Source of the DNA: SAR324 cluster bacterium
GTDB lineage: Bacteria; SAR324; XYD2-FULL-50-16
Assembly: GCA_002401295.1 (NCBI GenBank)
Contig: NVSR01000008.1
Location: 6,644-19,392, forward strand
Direction of reading: 5' to 3'
DNA: 12,749 nucleotides
How positions within the stretch are numbered: the stretch's first letter is position 1; every line of letters begins with the position of its first letter. Both the position numbers and the translations under genes were made by a program. Below the pieces are notes generated by a model. The model did not search any database. It saw nothing but the letters and a program-made list of their open reading frames with translations, and had not been told where the DNA came from. Below are positions 6,298 to 12,749 of the stretch, piece by piece.

Positions 6298-7227
6298 ATG
6301 AACGTAAAACCATGGTTATCGATTTTCCTTTTTTGTTTTTTAGTAATGGGAGCAGCTTCCCCTAGCCAAGCTAAAGTGAAATCTTCTCGATTCTCCTATC
6401 AGGAGCAGTCCTATTTAATTGGCTTGATGAAGCAGCAGGGGTTCCAAGATGCTTTCCTGAAGAAAGTTTTCCGGGATAAACGCTTGAAAAAAATTCCCGC
6501 AGTCACCCGTAAAAATGTAATCAACAAAGAAAACAAGCGGAATTATGAAAACTTTTATTCCCCCTATTCCATCAGCCTAGCTCATCGTTTTTCCAAGCGT
6601 TGGCGGACAGTACTAGGCCGGGCAAGTCGAAAATTCCAAGTGGATCAAGAAGTTCTGGTAGCCATTCTACTGATCGAGACCAGCTTTGGTAATATCCTGG
6701 GAAGGCATCCCGTAATAGCTGTGTTCTCCTCAATACTCGTGGAGAATCAGCAGAAGAACCACTCTTCTTTCAAGCCTAAAGAACTCTCTGAGTTGGAGAT
6801 TTACCGTTTGCAGCGCTTGCAGAAAAAGGCAGATTGGGCCGCGGTGGAGCTCGTCGCCCTATTAAAAATTTTACAAAAAAGTGGAGACACTTCCAAACAA
6901 TTAAAGGGAAGTTATGCCGGAGCTTTTGGGATTCCCCAGTTTCTCCCCAGTAGTTATCTAAAATGGGGTTATGATAGTGACAACAATGGTTCAGTAAATC
7001 TTTTCTGGTTCCCTGACGCTATTTACTCCACGGCTAATTACTTGAAAGCACATGGCTGGAAGAAGGGGTTGCACCTTGAGTCCAATCGAGATGTTATTTG
7101 GGACTACAATCACAGTCAAACTTATGTAGATACAGTACTGACTGTTGCCAAGAAAGTTGCTCAAATTTCTAAGCGAAAGAGCAAAGCTCGCCGCAAGTAT
7201 GTCGCAGCTGGAATTCTGGAATATTAA
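6298..7227 (+). CDS. MltB-family lytic murein transglycosylase
   Basis: A 309-residue exported protein from the chosen ATG at 6298. That start is preceded by GGTGAGG (6282-6288) at 9 bases and gives a clean signal peptide (hydrophobic 7-20, likely cut after SQA, residues 23-25); an in-frame ATG at 6280 would add MVRTYH but has no ribosome site. The SLT_2/MltB domain shows LVAILLIETSFGNILG with catalytic Glu127, YAGAFGIPQFLPSSYLKWG in the middle, a DSDNNG segment and FWFPDAIYSTANYLKAHGW near the end. These enzymes cleave the MurNAc-GlcNAc bond of peptidoglycan to form 1,6-anhydro-MurNAc ends. No lipobox cysteine is present at the cleavage site, so it is probably soluble in the periplasm, unlike E. 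coli MltB. The gene stands alone. The C-terminal tail is basic (KRKSKARRK). Confidence 0.92.
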   Translation: MNVKPWLSIFLFCFLVMGAASPSQAKVKSSRFSYQEQSYLIGLMKQQGFQDAFLKKVFRDKRLKKIPAVTRKNVINKENKRNYENFYSPYSISLAHRFSKRWRTVLGRASRKFQVDQEVLVAILLIETSFGNILGRHPVIAVFSSILVENQQKNHSSFKPKELSELEIYRLQRLQKKADWAAVELVALLKILQKSGDTSKQLKGSYAGAFGIPQFLPSSYLKWGYDSDNNGSVNLFWFPDAIYSTANYLKAHGWKKGLHLESNRDVIWDYNHSQTYVDTVLTVAKKVAQISKRKSKARRKYVAAGILEY

Positions 7228-7417
7228 GAAATTTATCAGCTAAATATTTGATTCAGAATATTATTCTTTAATATTTGAATTTACTTGTATATCAGGCTTT
7301 TATCCTTTACCAACTACTTTTTTTGACGCATAATTTATATCAAGAGAATGATTAAAGACCAATTCTCAAGCCTTCCACAATTAATTTATTCGGATCCTAA
7401 TACAGCATTTTTCAAAA
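7228..7417. promoter_or_regulatory. AT-rich region with candidate clpS promoter
   Basis: Very AT-rich, with the related sequences AATATTTGATT (7243-7253) and AATATTTGAAT (7270-7280) and a small AGAAT-ATT-ATTCT hairpin (7255-7267). A promoter candidate for clpS is TTGACG (7323-7328) with AATGAT (7347-7352) at an 18-base spacing; the -10 is weak. No convincing terminator for the preceding gene. Confidence 0.35.
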
Positions 7418-7735
7418 ATGGCAGAAAATCTTGAAACCGGATCATCTGGTGAAATCAGTACTGAGGAAATAGTTAAGCTGAAACCCCCTCAGCAATACAA
7501 AGTAATTCTTCACAATGATGACTACACACCCATGGAATTTGTGATTGAAATTCTGATGGTGGTTTTTAAGAGAGATGAGACGAAGGCTACAGAGATTATG
7601 CTCAACGTTCACCAAAAGGGGCAAGGAATCTGTGGCGTTTATACCTATGAGATCGCCGAATCTAAGGTAATGAGAGTTCAGGAAATGGCCAGGCAATATG
7701 AATATCCTTTACAAGCAACTCTGGAAGAGGAGTAA
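7418..7735 (+). CDS. clpS: ClpS, N-end rule adaptor of ClpA
   Basis: A 105-residue protein with the ClpS core YKVILHNDDYTPMEFVIE (27-44), followed by IMLNVHQKGQGICGVYTYEIAESK (60-83). Residues lining the N-degron pocket in characterised ClpS proteins are present: Asn33, Asp34, Met39 and His65. A flexible N-terminal arm of about 25 residues, which in the family enters the ClpA pore, is also present. ClpS hands proteins with destabilising N-terminal residues to ClpA-ClpP for degradation. The gene is followed by clpA three bases after its stop; the ribosome site for clpA lies inside its last codons. No Shine-Dalgarno sequence precedes this ATG, where an A/T-rich leader is seen instead. Confidence 0.96.
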   Translation: MAENLETGSSGEISTEEIVKLKPPQQYKVILHNDDYTPMEFVIEILMVVFKRDETKATEIMLNVHQKGQGICGVYTYEIAESKVMRVQEMARQYEYPLQATLEEE

Positions 7736-7738
7736 ATT

Positions 7739-9982
7739 ATGTTAAGTCGTGAGCTTGAGATTTCCCTGATTTCCGCTGTGCGGGATGCGAAGCGGAGAAG
7801 ACATGAATATGTAACCTTAGAGCATGTCTTTTATGCTCTGTTGCATGATCCGATCACTGCGATGATTATCGAGGAGTGCGGAGGTGATGTCTCGGAATTA
7901 AAACAACAAGTTGATCAATTTATAGCAACCAAAATCACTCCCTTACCGGAAAATATAGATGAAGATCCCCTCCAAACTTTGGCATTCCAGCGACTCATGC
8001 ATCGAGTCATGCAGCATGTTCAAAGTTCTGGAAAGAAGGAAGCTGATGGCGGGGATGTTCTGGCTGCAATGTTCAAAGAGGTGGACTCCCATGCGGTCTT
8101 TTTCCTAAAGTCACAAGGGATCAATCGGTTGGATATTTTGCGCACCATCTCTCATGGGGATGTCAAACAAGAAACGAGCAGCAAGACCCAGGACAAAATC
8201 CAGGATAAAGACCCTTCAAAAGCCAAAAAGGCAAAGAAAACAAATCTGGATACCTATACCACCAACCTCATGGAACTCGCTGATCAGGGTAAGATCGACC
8301 CCGTTATCGGACGAGAGGAAGAGCTGGATCGCACTCTACAGGTATTATGCCGACGCCGAAAGAATAATCCCCTCTTTGTCGGGGAACCCGGTGTAGGTAA
8401 AACGGCGATTGCCGAAGGGCTGGCACTCCGTATTCGCAGTGGTAAAGTACCTGACATATTAAAAGAAGCTGAAATTTTTAGCTTAGATCTGGGTTCTTTG
8501 TTAGCGGGCACTAAATTTCGAGGTGACTTCGAACAGAGGCTAAAAGGGGTGATCTCTGAGGTTTCTAAAAAAGATCAGGCTATTCTCTTCATTGATGAAA
8601 TCCATACCATCGTAGGAGCAGGTGCCACCAGCGGCAGCTCCATGGATGCCTCCAATATTTTGAAACCAGCTTTGATGTCAGGTAATGTACGCTGCATTGG
8701 AGCCACTACTTATGCAGAGTACCGAAATTTCTTTGAGAAGGATCGCGCCCTTTCTCGTCGATTCCAAAAAATTGACATCAAGGAGCCCAGCGTTGAGGAA
8801 ACCGTCAAAATTTTGAAGGGACTCAAAAGCAAATATGAAGAACATTTTGGCATCAAGTATTCCATGCCGGCAATCCGCACAGCCGCAGAGATGTCTGCCA
8901 AATTCATTAATGATCGTTTTTTACCAGATAAAGCCATTGATGTGATTGATGAAGCGGGAGCAGCTCTGATGCTCTTACCTGTCAGTCGCAAACGAACTAC
9001 GATTAGTGTGCCTGACATTGAGCGCATCGTTTCTCAAATTGCCAGAATTCCCATGAAGAAGGCAACACAGACTGATTTGGACTCTTTGAAGGATTTGAAG
9101 CATGACTTGTCTGCCAGGGTTTTTGGGCAAGATGAGGCCATTCAACACATCATCACCTGCATCAAACGCAATAAGGCTGGTTTGGGACATCCAGAACGGC
9201 CGATTGGTAGCTTCCTCTTCTCTGGACCTACGGGTGTGGGGAAAACGGAGGTCAGTCGACAGATTTCCGATCTGCTAGGCATTAATTTTGAGCGTTTCGA
9301 TATGAGTGAGTACATGGAAAAGCATTCCGTATCTCGTTTGATTGGTGCTCCTCCCGGGTATGTCGGTTTTGAACAGGGAGGCCTGCTAACGGAGGCTATC
9401 CGTAAAAAACCCCATACAGTACTGCTCTTGGATGAGATTGAGAAAGCACACCAGGATATTTATAACATCCTGTTGCAGATCATGGATCATGCCACCTTAA
9501 CGGACAACAATGGTCAGGAAGCGGACTTCAGGAATGTGATCTTAATCATGACCTCCAATGTAGGTTCCTCTGAGGGAGGAGCGGGAGCCATTGGTTTTGC
9601 CAGTTCCAGTAAGGGAAAAGAGAACGAAGCGGTTGAGCGTCACTTCCCACCGGAATTCCGGAATCGCCTGGATGCTGTTGTGACCTTTAATAGCTTGACT
9701 GCAGATGTTATGAAAAATGTCGTGGATAAGTTTATGGGTGAGTTAAAAACACTCTTGGGCAAAAGGAAGGTAGCCGTAGAATTGACGGCAGAAGCCAGAG
9801 ATTGGCTGGCTAAGAAAGGCTATAGTCCTGAATATGGAGCACGGCCATTGGGCAGAGTGATCCAAAAAGAAATCAAGGATCGTCTTTCTGATGAGATCTT
9901 ATTCGGACAGTTAATCAAAGGTGGCAAGGTCACTGTAGATTGTGCTGAGGATCAACTCACTTTCCTGATCAATCCCGCATAA
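7739..9982 (+). CDS. clpA: ClpA, AAA+ unfoldase subunit of the ClpAP protease
   Basis: A 747-residue protein of normal ClpA length. An N-terminal double-helical repeat domain (1 to about 140) is joined by a charged Lys/Asp/Gln-rich linker (about 143-165) to the first ATPase domain: Walker A GEPGVGKT (215-222), Walker B ILFIDEI (282-288). The second ATPase domain has Walker A GPTGVGKT (496-503) and Walker B VLLLDEI (561-567). There is no ClpB-type coiled-coil insertion. IGF at 618-620 occupies the position of the loop that docks on ClpP. The C-terminus YSPEYGARPLGRVIQ is typical. ClpA unfolds substrates delivered by ClpS or bearing degrons and feeds them to ClpP; no clpP is in the window. Its ribosome site GAGGAG (7726-7731) lies in the end of clpS, so translation is probably coupled. 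Confidence 0.97.
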   Translation: MLSRELEISLISAVRDAKRRRHEYVTLEHVFYALLHDPITAMIIEECGGDVSELKQQVDQFIATKITPLPENIDEDPLQTLAFQRLMHRVMQHVQSSGKKEADGGDVLAAMFKEVDSHAVFFLKSQGINRLDILRTISHGDVKQETSSKTQDKIQDKDPSKAKKAKKTNLDTYTTNLMELADQGKIDPVIGREEELDRTLQVLCRRRKNNPLFVGEPGVGKTAIAEGLALRIRSGKVPDILKEAEIFSLDLGSLLAGTKFRGDFEQRLKGVISEVSKKDQAILFIDEIHTIVGAGATSGSSMDASNILKPALMSGNVRCIGATTYAEYRNFFEKDRALSRRFQKIDIKEPSVEETVKILKGLKSKYEEHFGIKYSMPAIRTAAEMSAKFINDRFLPDKAIDVIDEAGAALMLLPVSRKRTTISVPDIERIVSQIARIPMKKATQTDLDSLKDLKHDLSARVFGQDEAIQHIITCIKRNKAGLGHPERPIGSFLFSGPTGVGKTEVSRQISDLLGINFERFDMSEYMEKHSVSRLIGAPPGYVGFEQGGLLTEAIRKKPHTVLLLDEIEKAHQDIYNILLQIMDHATLTDNNGQEADFRNVILIMTSNVGSSEGGAGAIGFASSSKGKENEAVERHFPPEFRNRLDAVVTFNSLTADVMKNVVDKFMGELKTLLGKRKVAVELTAEARDWLAKKGYSPEYGARPLGRVIQKEIKDRLSDEILFGQLIKGGKVTVDCAEDQLTFLINPA

Positions 9983-9989
9983 GTCCTCA

Positions 9990-10019
9990 ACCCATTATTC
10001 GCATTCGCGAATAATGGGT
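9990..10019. terminator. Perfect 13-bp hairpin after clpA
   Basis: ACCCATTATTCGC (9990-10002), loop ATTC, GCGAATAATGGGT (10007-10019), with no mismatch, starts eight bases after the clpA stop. It is the strongest hairpin in the window. It is followed by CTAAAAAT and not a T-run, so it may stop transcription inefficiently, act with Rho, or protect the 3' end of the clpSA message. Confidence 0.6.
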
Positions 10020-10080
10020 CTAAAAATACCAATTGATTGACCTAACTGCTGCCTGGGTAAAAAAGGCAAAATTTTATCAT

Positions 10081-10419
10081 CTAAGAAGCTGGAGAACCGG
10101 ATGCTTTAGTGGCACTGGAGGCTTTCTTACTGGAAGATCCGCCATTGGCGGCTTTCTTATCGGAAGATCCGTCACTGGAAGCTTTCTTATCGGAAGATCC
10201 ACCATTGGAAGCTTTCTTATCGGAAGATCCGCCACTGGGAGCGCCATATCCGTCCTTATACCAACCTCCCCCTTTCAAATGGAATGCTGATCTGGAGGTT
10301 TTTTTCACCAGACTACTTTCATTACATGCAGGACAGCTTTTTAAAGGCCCATCAGAAATCTTTTGGATGACTTCATGTTCTGCTTCACAATCTGTACAGG
10401 TATACTCGTAAATTGGCAT
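10081..10419 (-). CDS. FmdB-family zinc-ribbon protein with Ser/Lys repeat tail
   Basis: This 112-residue protein starts at the ATG at 10419-10417, preceded by GGAGAAGG; a longer upstream frame lacks such a site. MPIYEYTC and the two pairs CTDC (Cys8, Cys11) and CPAC (Cys29, Cys32) form the putative zinc ribbon of the FmdB/CxxC_CXXC_SSSS family, and AFHLKGGGWYKDGYG ends the conserved core. From about residue 63 the tail is low-complexity, made of near-identical decapeptides such as SSDGSSDKKA, encoded by four 30-base tandem units (10121-10240). The family is named after a gene near the formamidase/amidase locus of Methylophilus and proposed as regulatory, but its role is unsettled. Short Ser/Lys/Gly tails are common in the family; this one is unusually regular. 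It is a single-gene unit with its own promoter. Confidence 0.9.
   Translation of the reverse strand: MPIYEYTCTDCEAEHEVIQKISDGPLKSCPACNESSLVKKTSRSAFHLKGGGWYKDGYGAPSGGSSDKKASNGGSSDKKASSDGSSDKKAANGGSSSKKASSATKASGSPAS
10121..10240 (-). repeat. Four 30-base tandem repeats within the zinc-ribbon gene
   Basis: Units start at 10121, 10151, 10181 and 10211 and share GCTTTCTTA and GGAAGATCC cores, differing mainly in the last ten bases. A degenerate partial unit lies at 10103-10120. They encode ten residues each (minus strand). There are no unique spacers, so this is a coding tandem repeat and likely variable in copy number. Confidence 0.9.
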
Positions 10420-10713
10420 TTTTCCTTCTCCAGTTTTTCTTTGAGAGTTAGTTAAAAACGGTGAAATTTTAAAAATTTTACTGCAGTCAGTCAATAGCTT
10501 GCTTGTGATAAAATTCAAATCTCCTAAAATACCAAGGAACGACAGGCCTAATCTGCCTCTATTTCTCAGAAGCGAAGGATATAATAATTATATCAATCAA
10601 AAAGAAAAAAACTATTCTGAATGGTCAATCTTGGTTTGCATTCAAAAAAGATGTCAGTTAGACTGGCGCCTTTTTAATCCGCTTGTTTCTTCGACTCCAT
10701 CAAGCTTGTGATT
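10420..10713. other. Divergent intergenic region, zinc-ribbon gene / Deg-type protease
   Basis: About 290 bases. Besides the minus-strand promoter listed separately, a weaker rightward candidate is TTGTGA (10503-10508) with TAAAAT (10525-10530) at a 16-base spacing, which could serve the protease gene with a leader of about 180 bases. The 70-codon rightward frame ending at 10711 has no recognisable features and is not called. Confidence 0.4.
10466..10494 (-). promoter_or_regulatory. Near-consensus sigma-70 promoter for the zinc-ribbon gene
   Basis: Read on the minus strand: TTGACT (10494-10489), 17-base spacer, TAAAAT (10471-10466), each matching 5/6 consensus positions. Transcription would begin near 10459, giving a leader of about 40 bases. 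Confidence 0.65.
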
Positions 10714-11835
10714 ATGCCCTCTGGAATCCGAAAGTTCTTATATTTAATCAGCTGTTTTGGTTTGTTTGCAGCTGCAGCCTTCTTTTACTCTCAACCTGAA
10801 AATAGTGAGAGGTTGCCCGCACCTCCTGTGCCGGTCCCTGATCTATACGCTCAGGATTACAGATTATTAACCTCTGACGAGGCCAATAATATTTCTGTTT
10901 TCAAGAGAACGAATAAGTCCGTTGTCTATGTAACCAACTCCCAAATTCAGCAAGACAGGTTCTCGTTGAATGTTCAAGAAATTCCCAGGGGAACAGGAAC
11001 TGGCTTTATCTGGAACAAGCAGGGATTGATTGTCACTAATTTTCATGTGATCCAATCGGCGGATCGAGTCACCATTACTTTGTCCGATCATAGTAGCTGG
11101 GTCGGACAGTTAGTCGGTATTGCGCCAGACAAGGACTTAGCTGTCTTGAAAATTGATGCCCCACCGGAAAGGTTATTCCCTATTATGATCGGTAACTCCA
11201 ACAAGTTGGAAGTGGGTCGTAAAGTCTTGGCAATCGGTAATCCTTTTGGACTGGATGCTACCCTGACTGTGGGCGTGGTGAGTGCATTAGGCCGTGAAAT
11301 TGACTCCGTCTCCGGTCGGAAAATCAAAGGCGTGATTCAAACAGACGCAGCCATCAACCCCGGGAATTCAGGGGGCCCCTTGTTGAACTCGAAAGGAGAA
11401 TTGATTGGTGTCAATACGGCTATTTACAGTCCCAGTGGGGGAAGCTCGGGAATTGGTTTTGCGATTCCCGTAAATACGGTCAAAAAAATCATCCCTCAAC
11501 TGATCAAATATGGTCGAATCATGCGTCCCATCATTGGTATTCATTCGGCTCATGATTCCATCGCGAAAAACTACGGCATTCAGGGAGTAATTGTAGTGCA
11601 AGTCTCTAGTGGTGGACCGGCACAACAAGTGGGCATTGTTGGGTTCCAGCGAGATTCTTTGGGGAATACCAGTTTGGGAGATATTATAGTAGAGATTGAG
11701 GGGCAGACTATTCGCAATAATGATGATCTGCTTTCCGTACTAGAAGCTCATAAACCGGGTGATGTGGTTTCCGTAAAAACGGTCCGGAATCGAAAGAAGA
11801 AGAGCTTCCAAGTACGTTTAGCCAAATCTGAATAA
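10714..11835 (+). CDS. HtrA/Deg-type serine protease, membrane-anchored, one PDZ domain
   Basis: A 373-residue protein from the ATG at 10714; a GTG two codons earlier is possible and neither has a good ribosome site. A hydrophobic segment at about 8-25 without a clear cleavage site suggests a periplasmic enzyme tethered to the inner membrane. The S1C protease domain has the triad His111 (TNFHVI), Asp141 (KDLAVLKI) and Ser219 (NPGNSGGP), plus the RGTGTGFIW entry motif and the IGNPFGL loop. One C-terminal PDZ domain (about 275-370) ends the protein: GVIVVQVSSGGPAQQVG, LGDIIVEIEGQ. One PDZ and an N-terminal anchor resemble DegS, while DegP and DegQ have two PDZ domains; the local sequence does not show whether it is a sigma-E sensor or a general quality-control protease. 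It is convergent with tatA. Confidence 0.94.
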   Translation: MPSGIRKFLYLISCFGLFAAAAFFYSQPENSERLPAPPVPVPDLYAQDYRLLTSDEANNISVFKRTNKSVVYVTNSQIQQDRFSLNVQEIPRGTGTGFIWNKQGLIVTNFHVIQSADRVTITLSDHSSWVGQLVGIAPDKDLAVLKIDAPPERLFPIMIGNSNKLEVGRKVLAIGNPFGLDATLTVGVVSALGREIDSVSGRKIKGVIQTDAAINPGNSGGPLLNSKGELIGVNTAIYSPSGGSSGIGFAIPVNTVKKIIPQLIKYGRIMRPIIGIHSAHDSIAKNYGIQGVIVVQVSSGGPAQQVGIVGFQRDSLGNTSLGDIIVEIEGQTIRNNDDLLSVLEAHKPGDVVSVKTVRNRKKKSFQVRLAKSE

Positions 11836-11847
11836 TCAGTATGCATT

Positions 11848-11891
11848 GGAGAGGCTAAGGCTAGCTTTTGATGGCCGGTTCTTAGGCCTCC
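11848..11891. terminator. Imperfect inverted repeat between convergent protease and tatA genes
   Basis: GGAGAGGCTAAG (11848-11859) and CTTAGGCCTCC (11881-11891) pair with one bulge and one mismatch around 21 bases. The second arm contains the tatA stop. No T-tract. It may serve as a shared transcription end. Confidence 0.25.
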
Positions 11892-12076
11892 TTAGTTTCC
11901 TCATTATCTACTTTTTTTGCTTCTTCGATTTTTTTGTCGGGCGTCATTTCACTTTTGAAATTGCTGATTCCCTTCCCTAATCCTTTTCCAATTCCTGCTA
12001 ATCTACCGGCACCAAATAGTACAACAACGATACACAAGATAATTGAGAGCTCTCCTACTCCTAAGCCTCCAATCAT
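11882..12076 (-). CDS. tatA: TatA, twin-arginine translocase pore subunit
   Basis: A 64-residue protein with the TatA layout: a short N-terminus with a polar residue in the membrane segment (Glu9), a transmembrane helix (about 6-21), the FG hinge (Phe21-Gly22), an amphipathic helix with GIGKGLGKGISNFK (28-41), and an acidic/Lys-rich tail. GGAG stands six bases before the ATG. TatA oligomers form the passage for folded proteins with twin-arginine signals. The usual LPE/LPD after the hinge reads LAG here. No tatB or tatC is adjacent: the next leftward gene is convergent, so tatA is either an isolated locus or a second copy. Confidence 0.92.
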   Translation of the reverse strand: MIGGLGVGELSIILCIVVVLFGAGRLAGIGKGLGKGISNFKSEMTPDKKIEEAKKVDNEETKEA

Positions 12077-12111
12077 AATTTTCTCCAGATGACAGTCTTA
12101 AATTAAACCAG

Positions 12112-12129
12112 TGGTCTTGGCTAAGACCA
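12112..12129. terminator. Hairpin TGGTCTT-GGCT-AAGACCA
   Basis: Exact 7-bp arms at 12112-12118 and 12123-12129 with a 4-base loop. It lies downstream of the minus-strand aminopeptidase gene and upstream of tatA. On the minus strand it is followed by CTGGTTTAATTT, only mildly T-rich, so it could terminate the former or be a leader structure of the latter. Confidence 0.4.
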
Positions 12130-12169
12130 ACGACTATAGAACTTCTTTCCGATAAAGAAAGATCGCATT

Positions 12170-12250
12170 CTAGTCTTTCTCTAAAATAAATTCTACCCGT
12201 TTCTTTCTCATGGTCGGTAAGGCAATCACAATAAAGTCTATTTTATCCAT
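12170..12250 (-). CDS. Possible 26-residue small protein
   Basis: A minus-strand frame from ATG at 12250 to TAG at 12170-12172 begins MDKIDFIVIALPTMRKK, five bases after the aminopeptidase stop. Its mixed hydrophobic and basic makeup is compatible with a small protein or the start of a decayed gene, but it has no good ribosome site and matches no family I know. Chance is a real alternative. Confidence 0.15.
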   Translation of the reverse strand: MDKIDFIVIALPTMRKKRVEFILEKD

Positions 12251-12255
12251 ATTCT

Positions 12256-12749
12256 TTAGCTTTTCCACCCTTGTTGCACTACGTAGTCATCTACCAACTG
12301 CCAAAACTTTGGCCAGTTCTCCTCACTTTTTGCCCATAGCTGCTTGAATAAAGGCGATTCTTCCTTATACCGACGATATTGCAGTAACCTTGCGTTGTTG
12401 AATTGCCAATGAGATCGAGAGATTCCAGGGAAAAGAAGAACGATTTCATCGATTAATTCAGAAAAAAGAGCTTCTCGTTGCTGCAGGGTTTCTCTAATCG
12501 GCAGTGCTTGTCCGTAGAGTTTTTCCAGTTTAGGAATGGAGTGGTAGATTAATTTGGAGAGTTGCCGGTTTCGTTGTTTGTTCTCTTGAACCTGTTGCAA
12601 CTGGTGGGCACTTAGCTTCTGACTATTGTGAAAAAAGAGTTTCGCTCCCTGTTGTCCCACAAAAGAGGCCAGTTGTTCGTTAAAATCGCCCTGGTCTTTG
12701 ACGTATAAGGTGACATGAGTCATTTCATGAATCACCGTTTCCACCAGGG
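12256..12749 (-). CDS. Predicted zinc aminopeptidase, COG4324/PF10023 type (C-terminal part)
   Basis: The minus-strand frame is open from the right edge to TAA at 12258-12256, so the N-terminus is outside the window; the GTG near 12744 is internal. The first visible residues contain the zinc-binding HExxH motif VIHEMTHVTLYV (HEMTH at 12715-12729), followed after about a dozen residues by FNEQLASFVGQQGA, whose Glu is a plausible third metal ligand. The rest is helical and Gln/Lys/Arg-rich, ending VQQGWKS. This arrangement matches the putative aminopeptidase family PF10023, common in proteobacteria, often as lipoproteins, with activity predicted and little tested. It lies on the same strand as tatA, 179 bases upstream of it. 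Confidence 0.85.
   Translation of the reverse strand, partial: LVETVIHEMTHVTLYVKDQGDFNEQLASFVGQQGAKLFFHNSQKLSAHQLQQVQENKQRNRQLSKLIYHSIPKLEKLYGQALPIRETLQQREALFSELIDEIVLLFPGISRSHWQFNNARLLQYRRYKEESPLFKQLWAKSEENWPKFWQLVDDYVVQQGWKS

Larger units (their letters stand above)
12077..12255. other. Region between the aminopeptidase gene and tatA
   Basis: It contains a 7-bp hairpin (12112-12129) and a 26-codon minus-strand frame (12170-12250). A TATAGT element (12140-12135 on the minus strand) could be a -10 for tatA, but its -35 is poor. Confidence 0.3.

Noticed and set aside
10121..10240. Possible CRISPR-like array because of the 30-base period
   Set aside because: Units are directly adjacent with no spacers, and they encode a repeated peptide in a recognised gene.
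10109..10411. Open plus-strand frames across the repeat region, one with a repeated Leu/Glu/Asp/Pro pattern
   Set aside because: They are antisense to the zinc-ribbon gene; the 30-base repeats keep several frames open. The CxxC core, ribosome site and promoter all support the minus strand.
10499..10711. A 70-codon rightward frame just before the Deg-type protease
   Set aside because: No recognisable motif, unusual composition, and it overlaps the promoter-like sequences of the divergent region.
1..12749. A novel defence, mobile or biosynthetic system
   Set aside because: No toxin-antitoxin pair, nuclease/helicase module, integrase, transposase or biosynthetic core enzyme was seen; nearly all reading frames of size belong to known housekeeping or transport families.

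Overview
The window looks like ordinary chromosomal DNA of a moderately AT-rich Gram-negative bacterium, most likely a pseudomonadote. The evidence is a SohB-type S49 protease, a clpS-clpA pair, an MltB-family lytic transglycosylase with a signal peptide, a predicted aminopeptidase of the COG4324 type, a lipoprotein ABC binding protein and a TatA. No rRNA, tRNA, CRISPR array, phage gene, transposase or plasmid function is visible. The exact lineage cannot be fixed from this sequence alone.

Layout, left to right. (1) 1-478, minus: N-terminal part of a glycine-betaine-type ABC substrate-binding lipoprotein, running off the left edge. (2) 479-1067: long non-coding stretch with a perfect 8-bp inverted repeat, a small hairpin followed by T6 and a plausible sigma-70 promoter. 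(3) 1068-1936, plus: two overlapping YeeE/YedE-type membrane proteins, a split pair resembling PmpA/PmpB. (4) 2149-3333, plus: a dihydrofolate-reductase/RibD-C-like protein, followed 25 bases later by a decayed amidase gene that has lost its catalytic centre. (5) 3361-5985, minus: a complete NtrC-type sigma-54 response regulator downstream of sohB. (6) 6298-7227, plus: MltB-like transglycosylase. (7) 7418-9982, plus: clpS-clpA, closed by a perfect 13-bp hairpin. (8) 10081-10419, minus: FmdB-type zinc-ribbon protein with a Ser/Lys-rich decapeptide-repeat tail and a near-consensus promoter. (9) 10714-11835, plus: membrane-anchored HtrA/Deg-type protease with one PDZ domain. (10) 11882-12076, minus: tatA. 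(11) 12256-12749, minus: C-terminal part of a predicted HExxH aminopeptidase, cut by the right edge.

Functionally, the right two thirds are rich in envelope and protein quality control: SohB, ClpS/ClpA, an HtrA-type protease, a peptidoglycan lytic enzyme, a metallopeptidase and a Tat translocase subunit. They sit in separate transcription units in alternating orientations, so this is a neighbourhood and not an operon. The sigma-54 regulator has no sensor kinase next to it. I found no convincing undescribed multi-gene system. The items most worth a second look are the doubly deleted amidase, the repeat tail of the FmdB-like protein, the perfect inverted repeats between genes (several without a T-tract), and the palindrome upstream of the YeeE/YedE pair.
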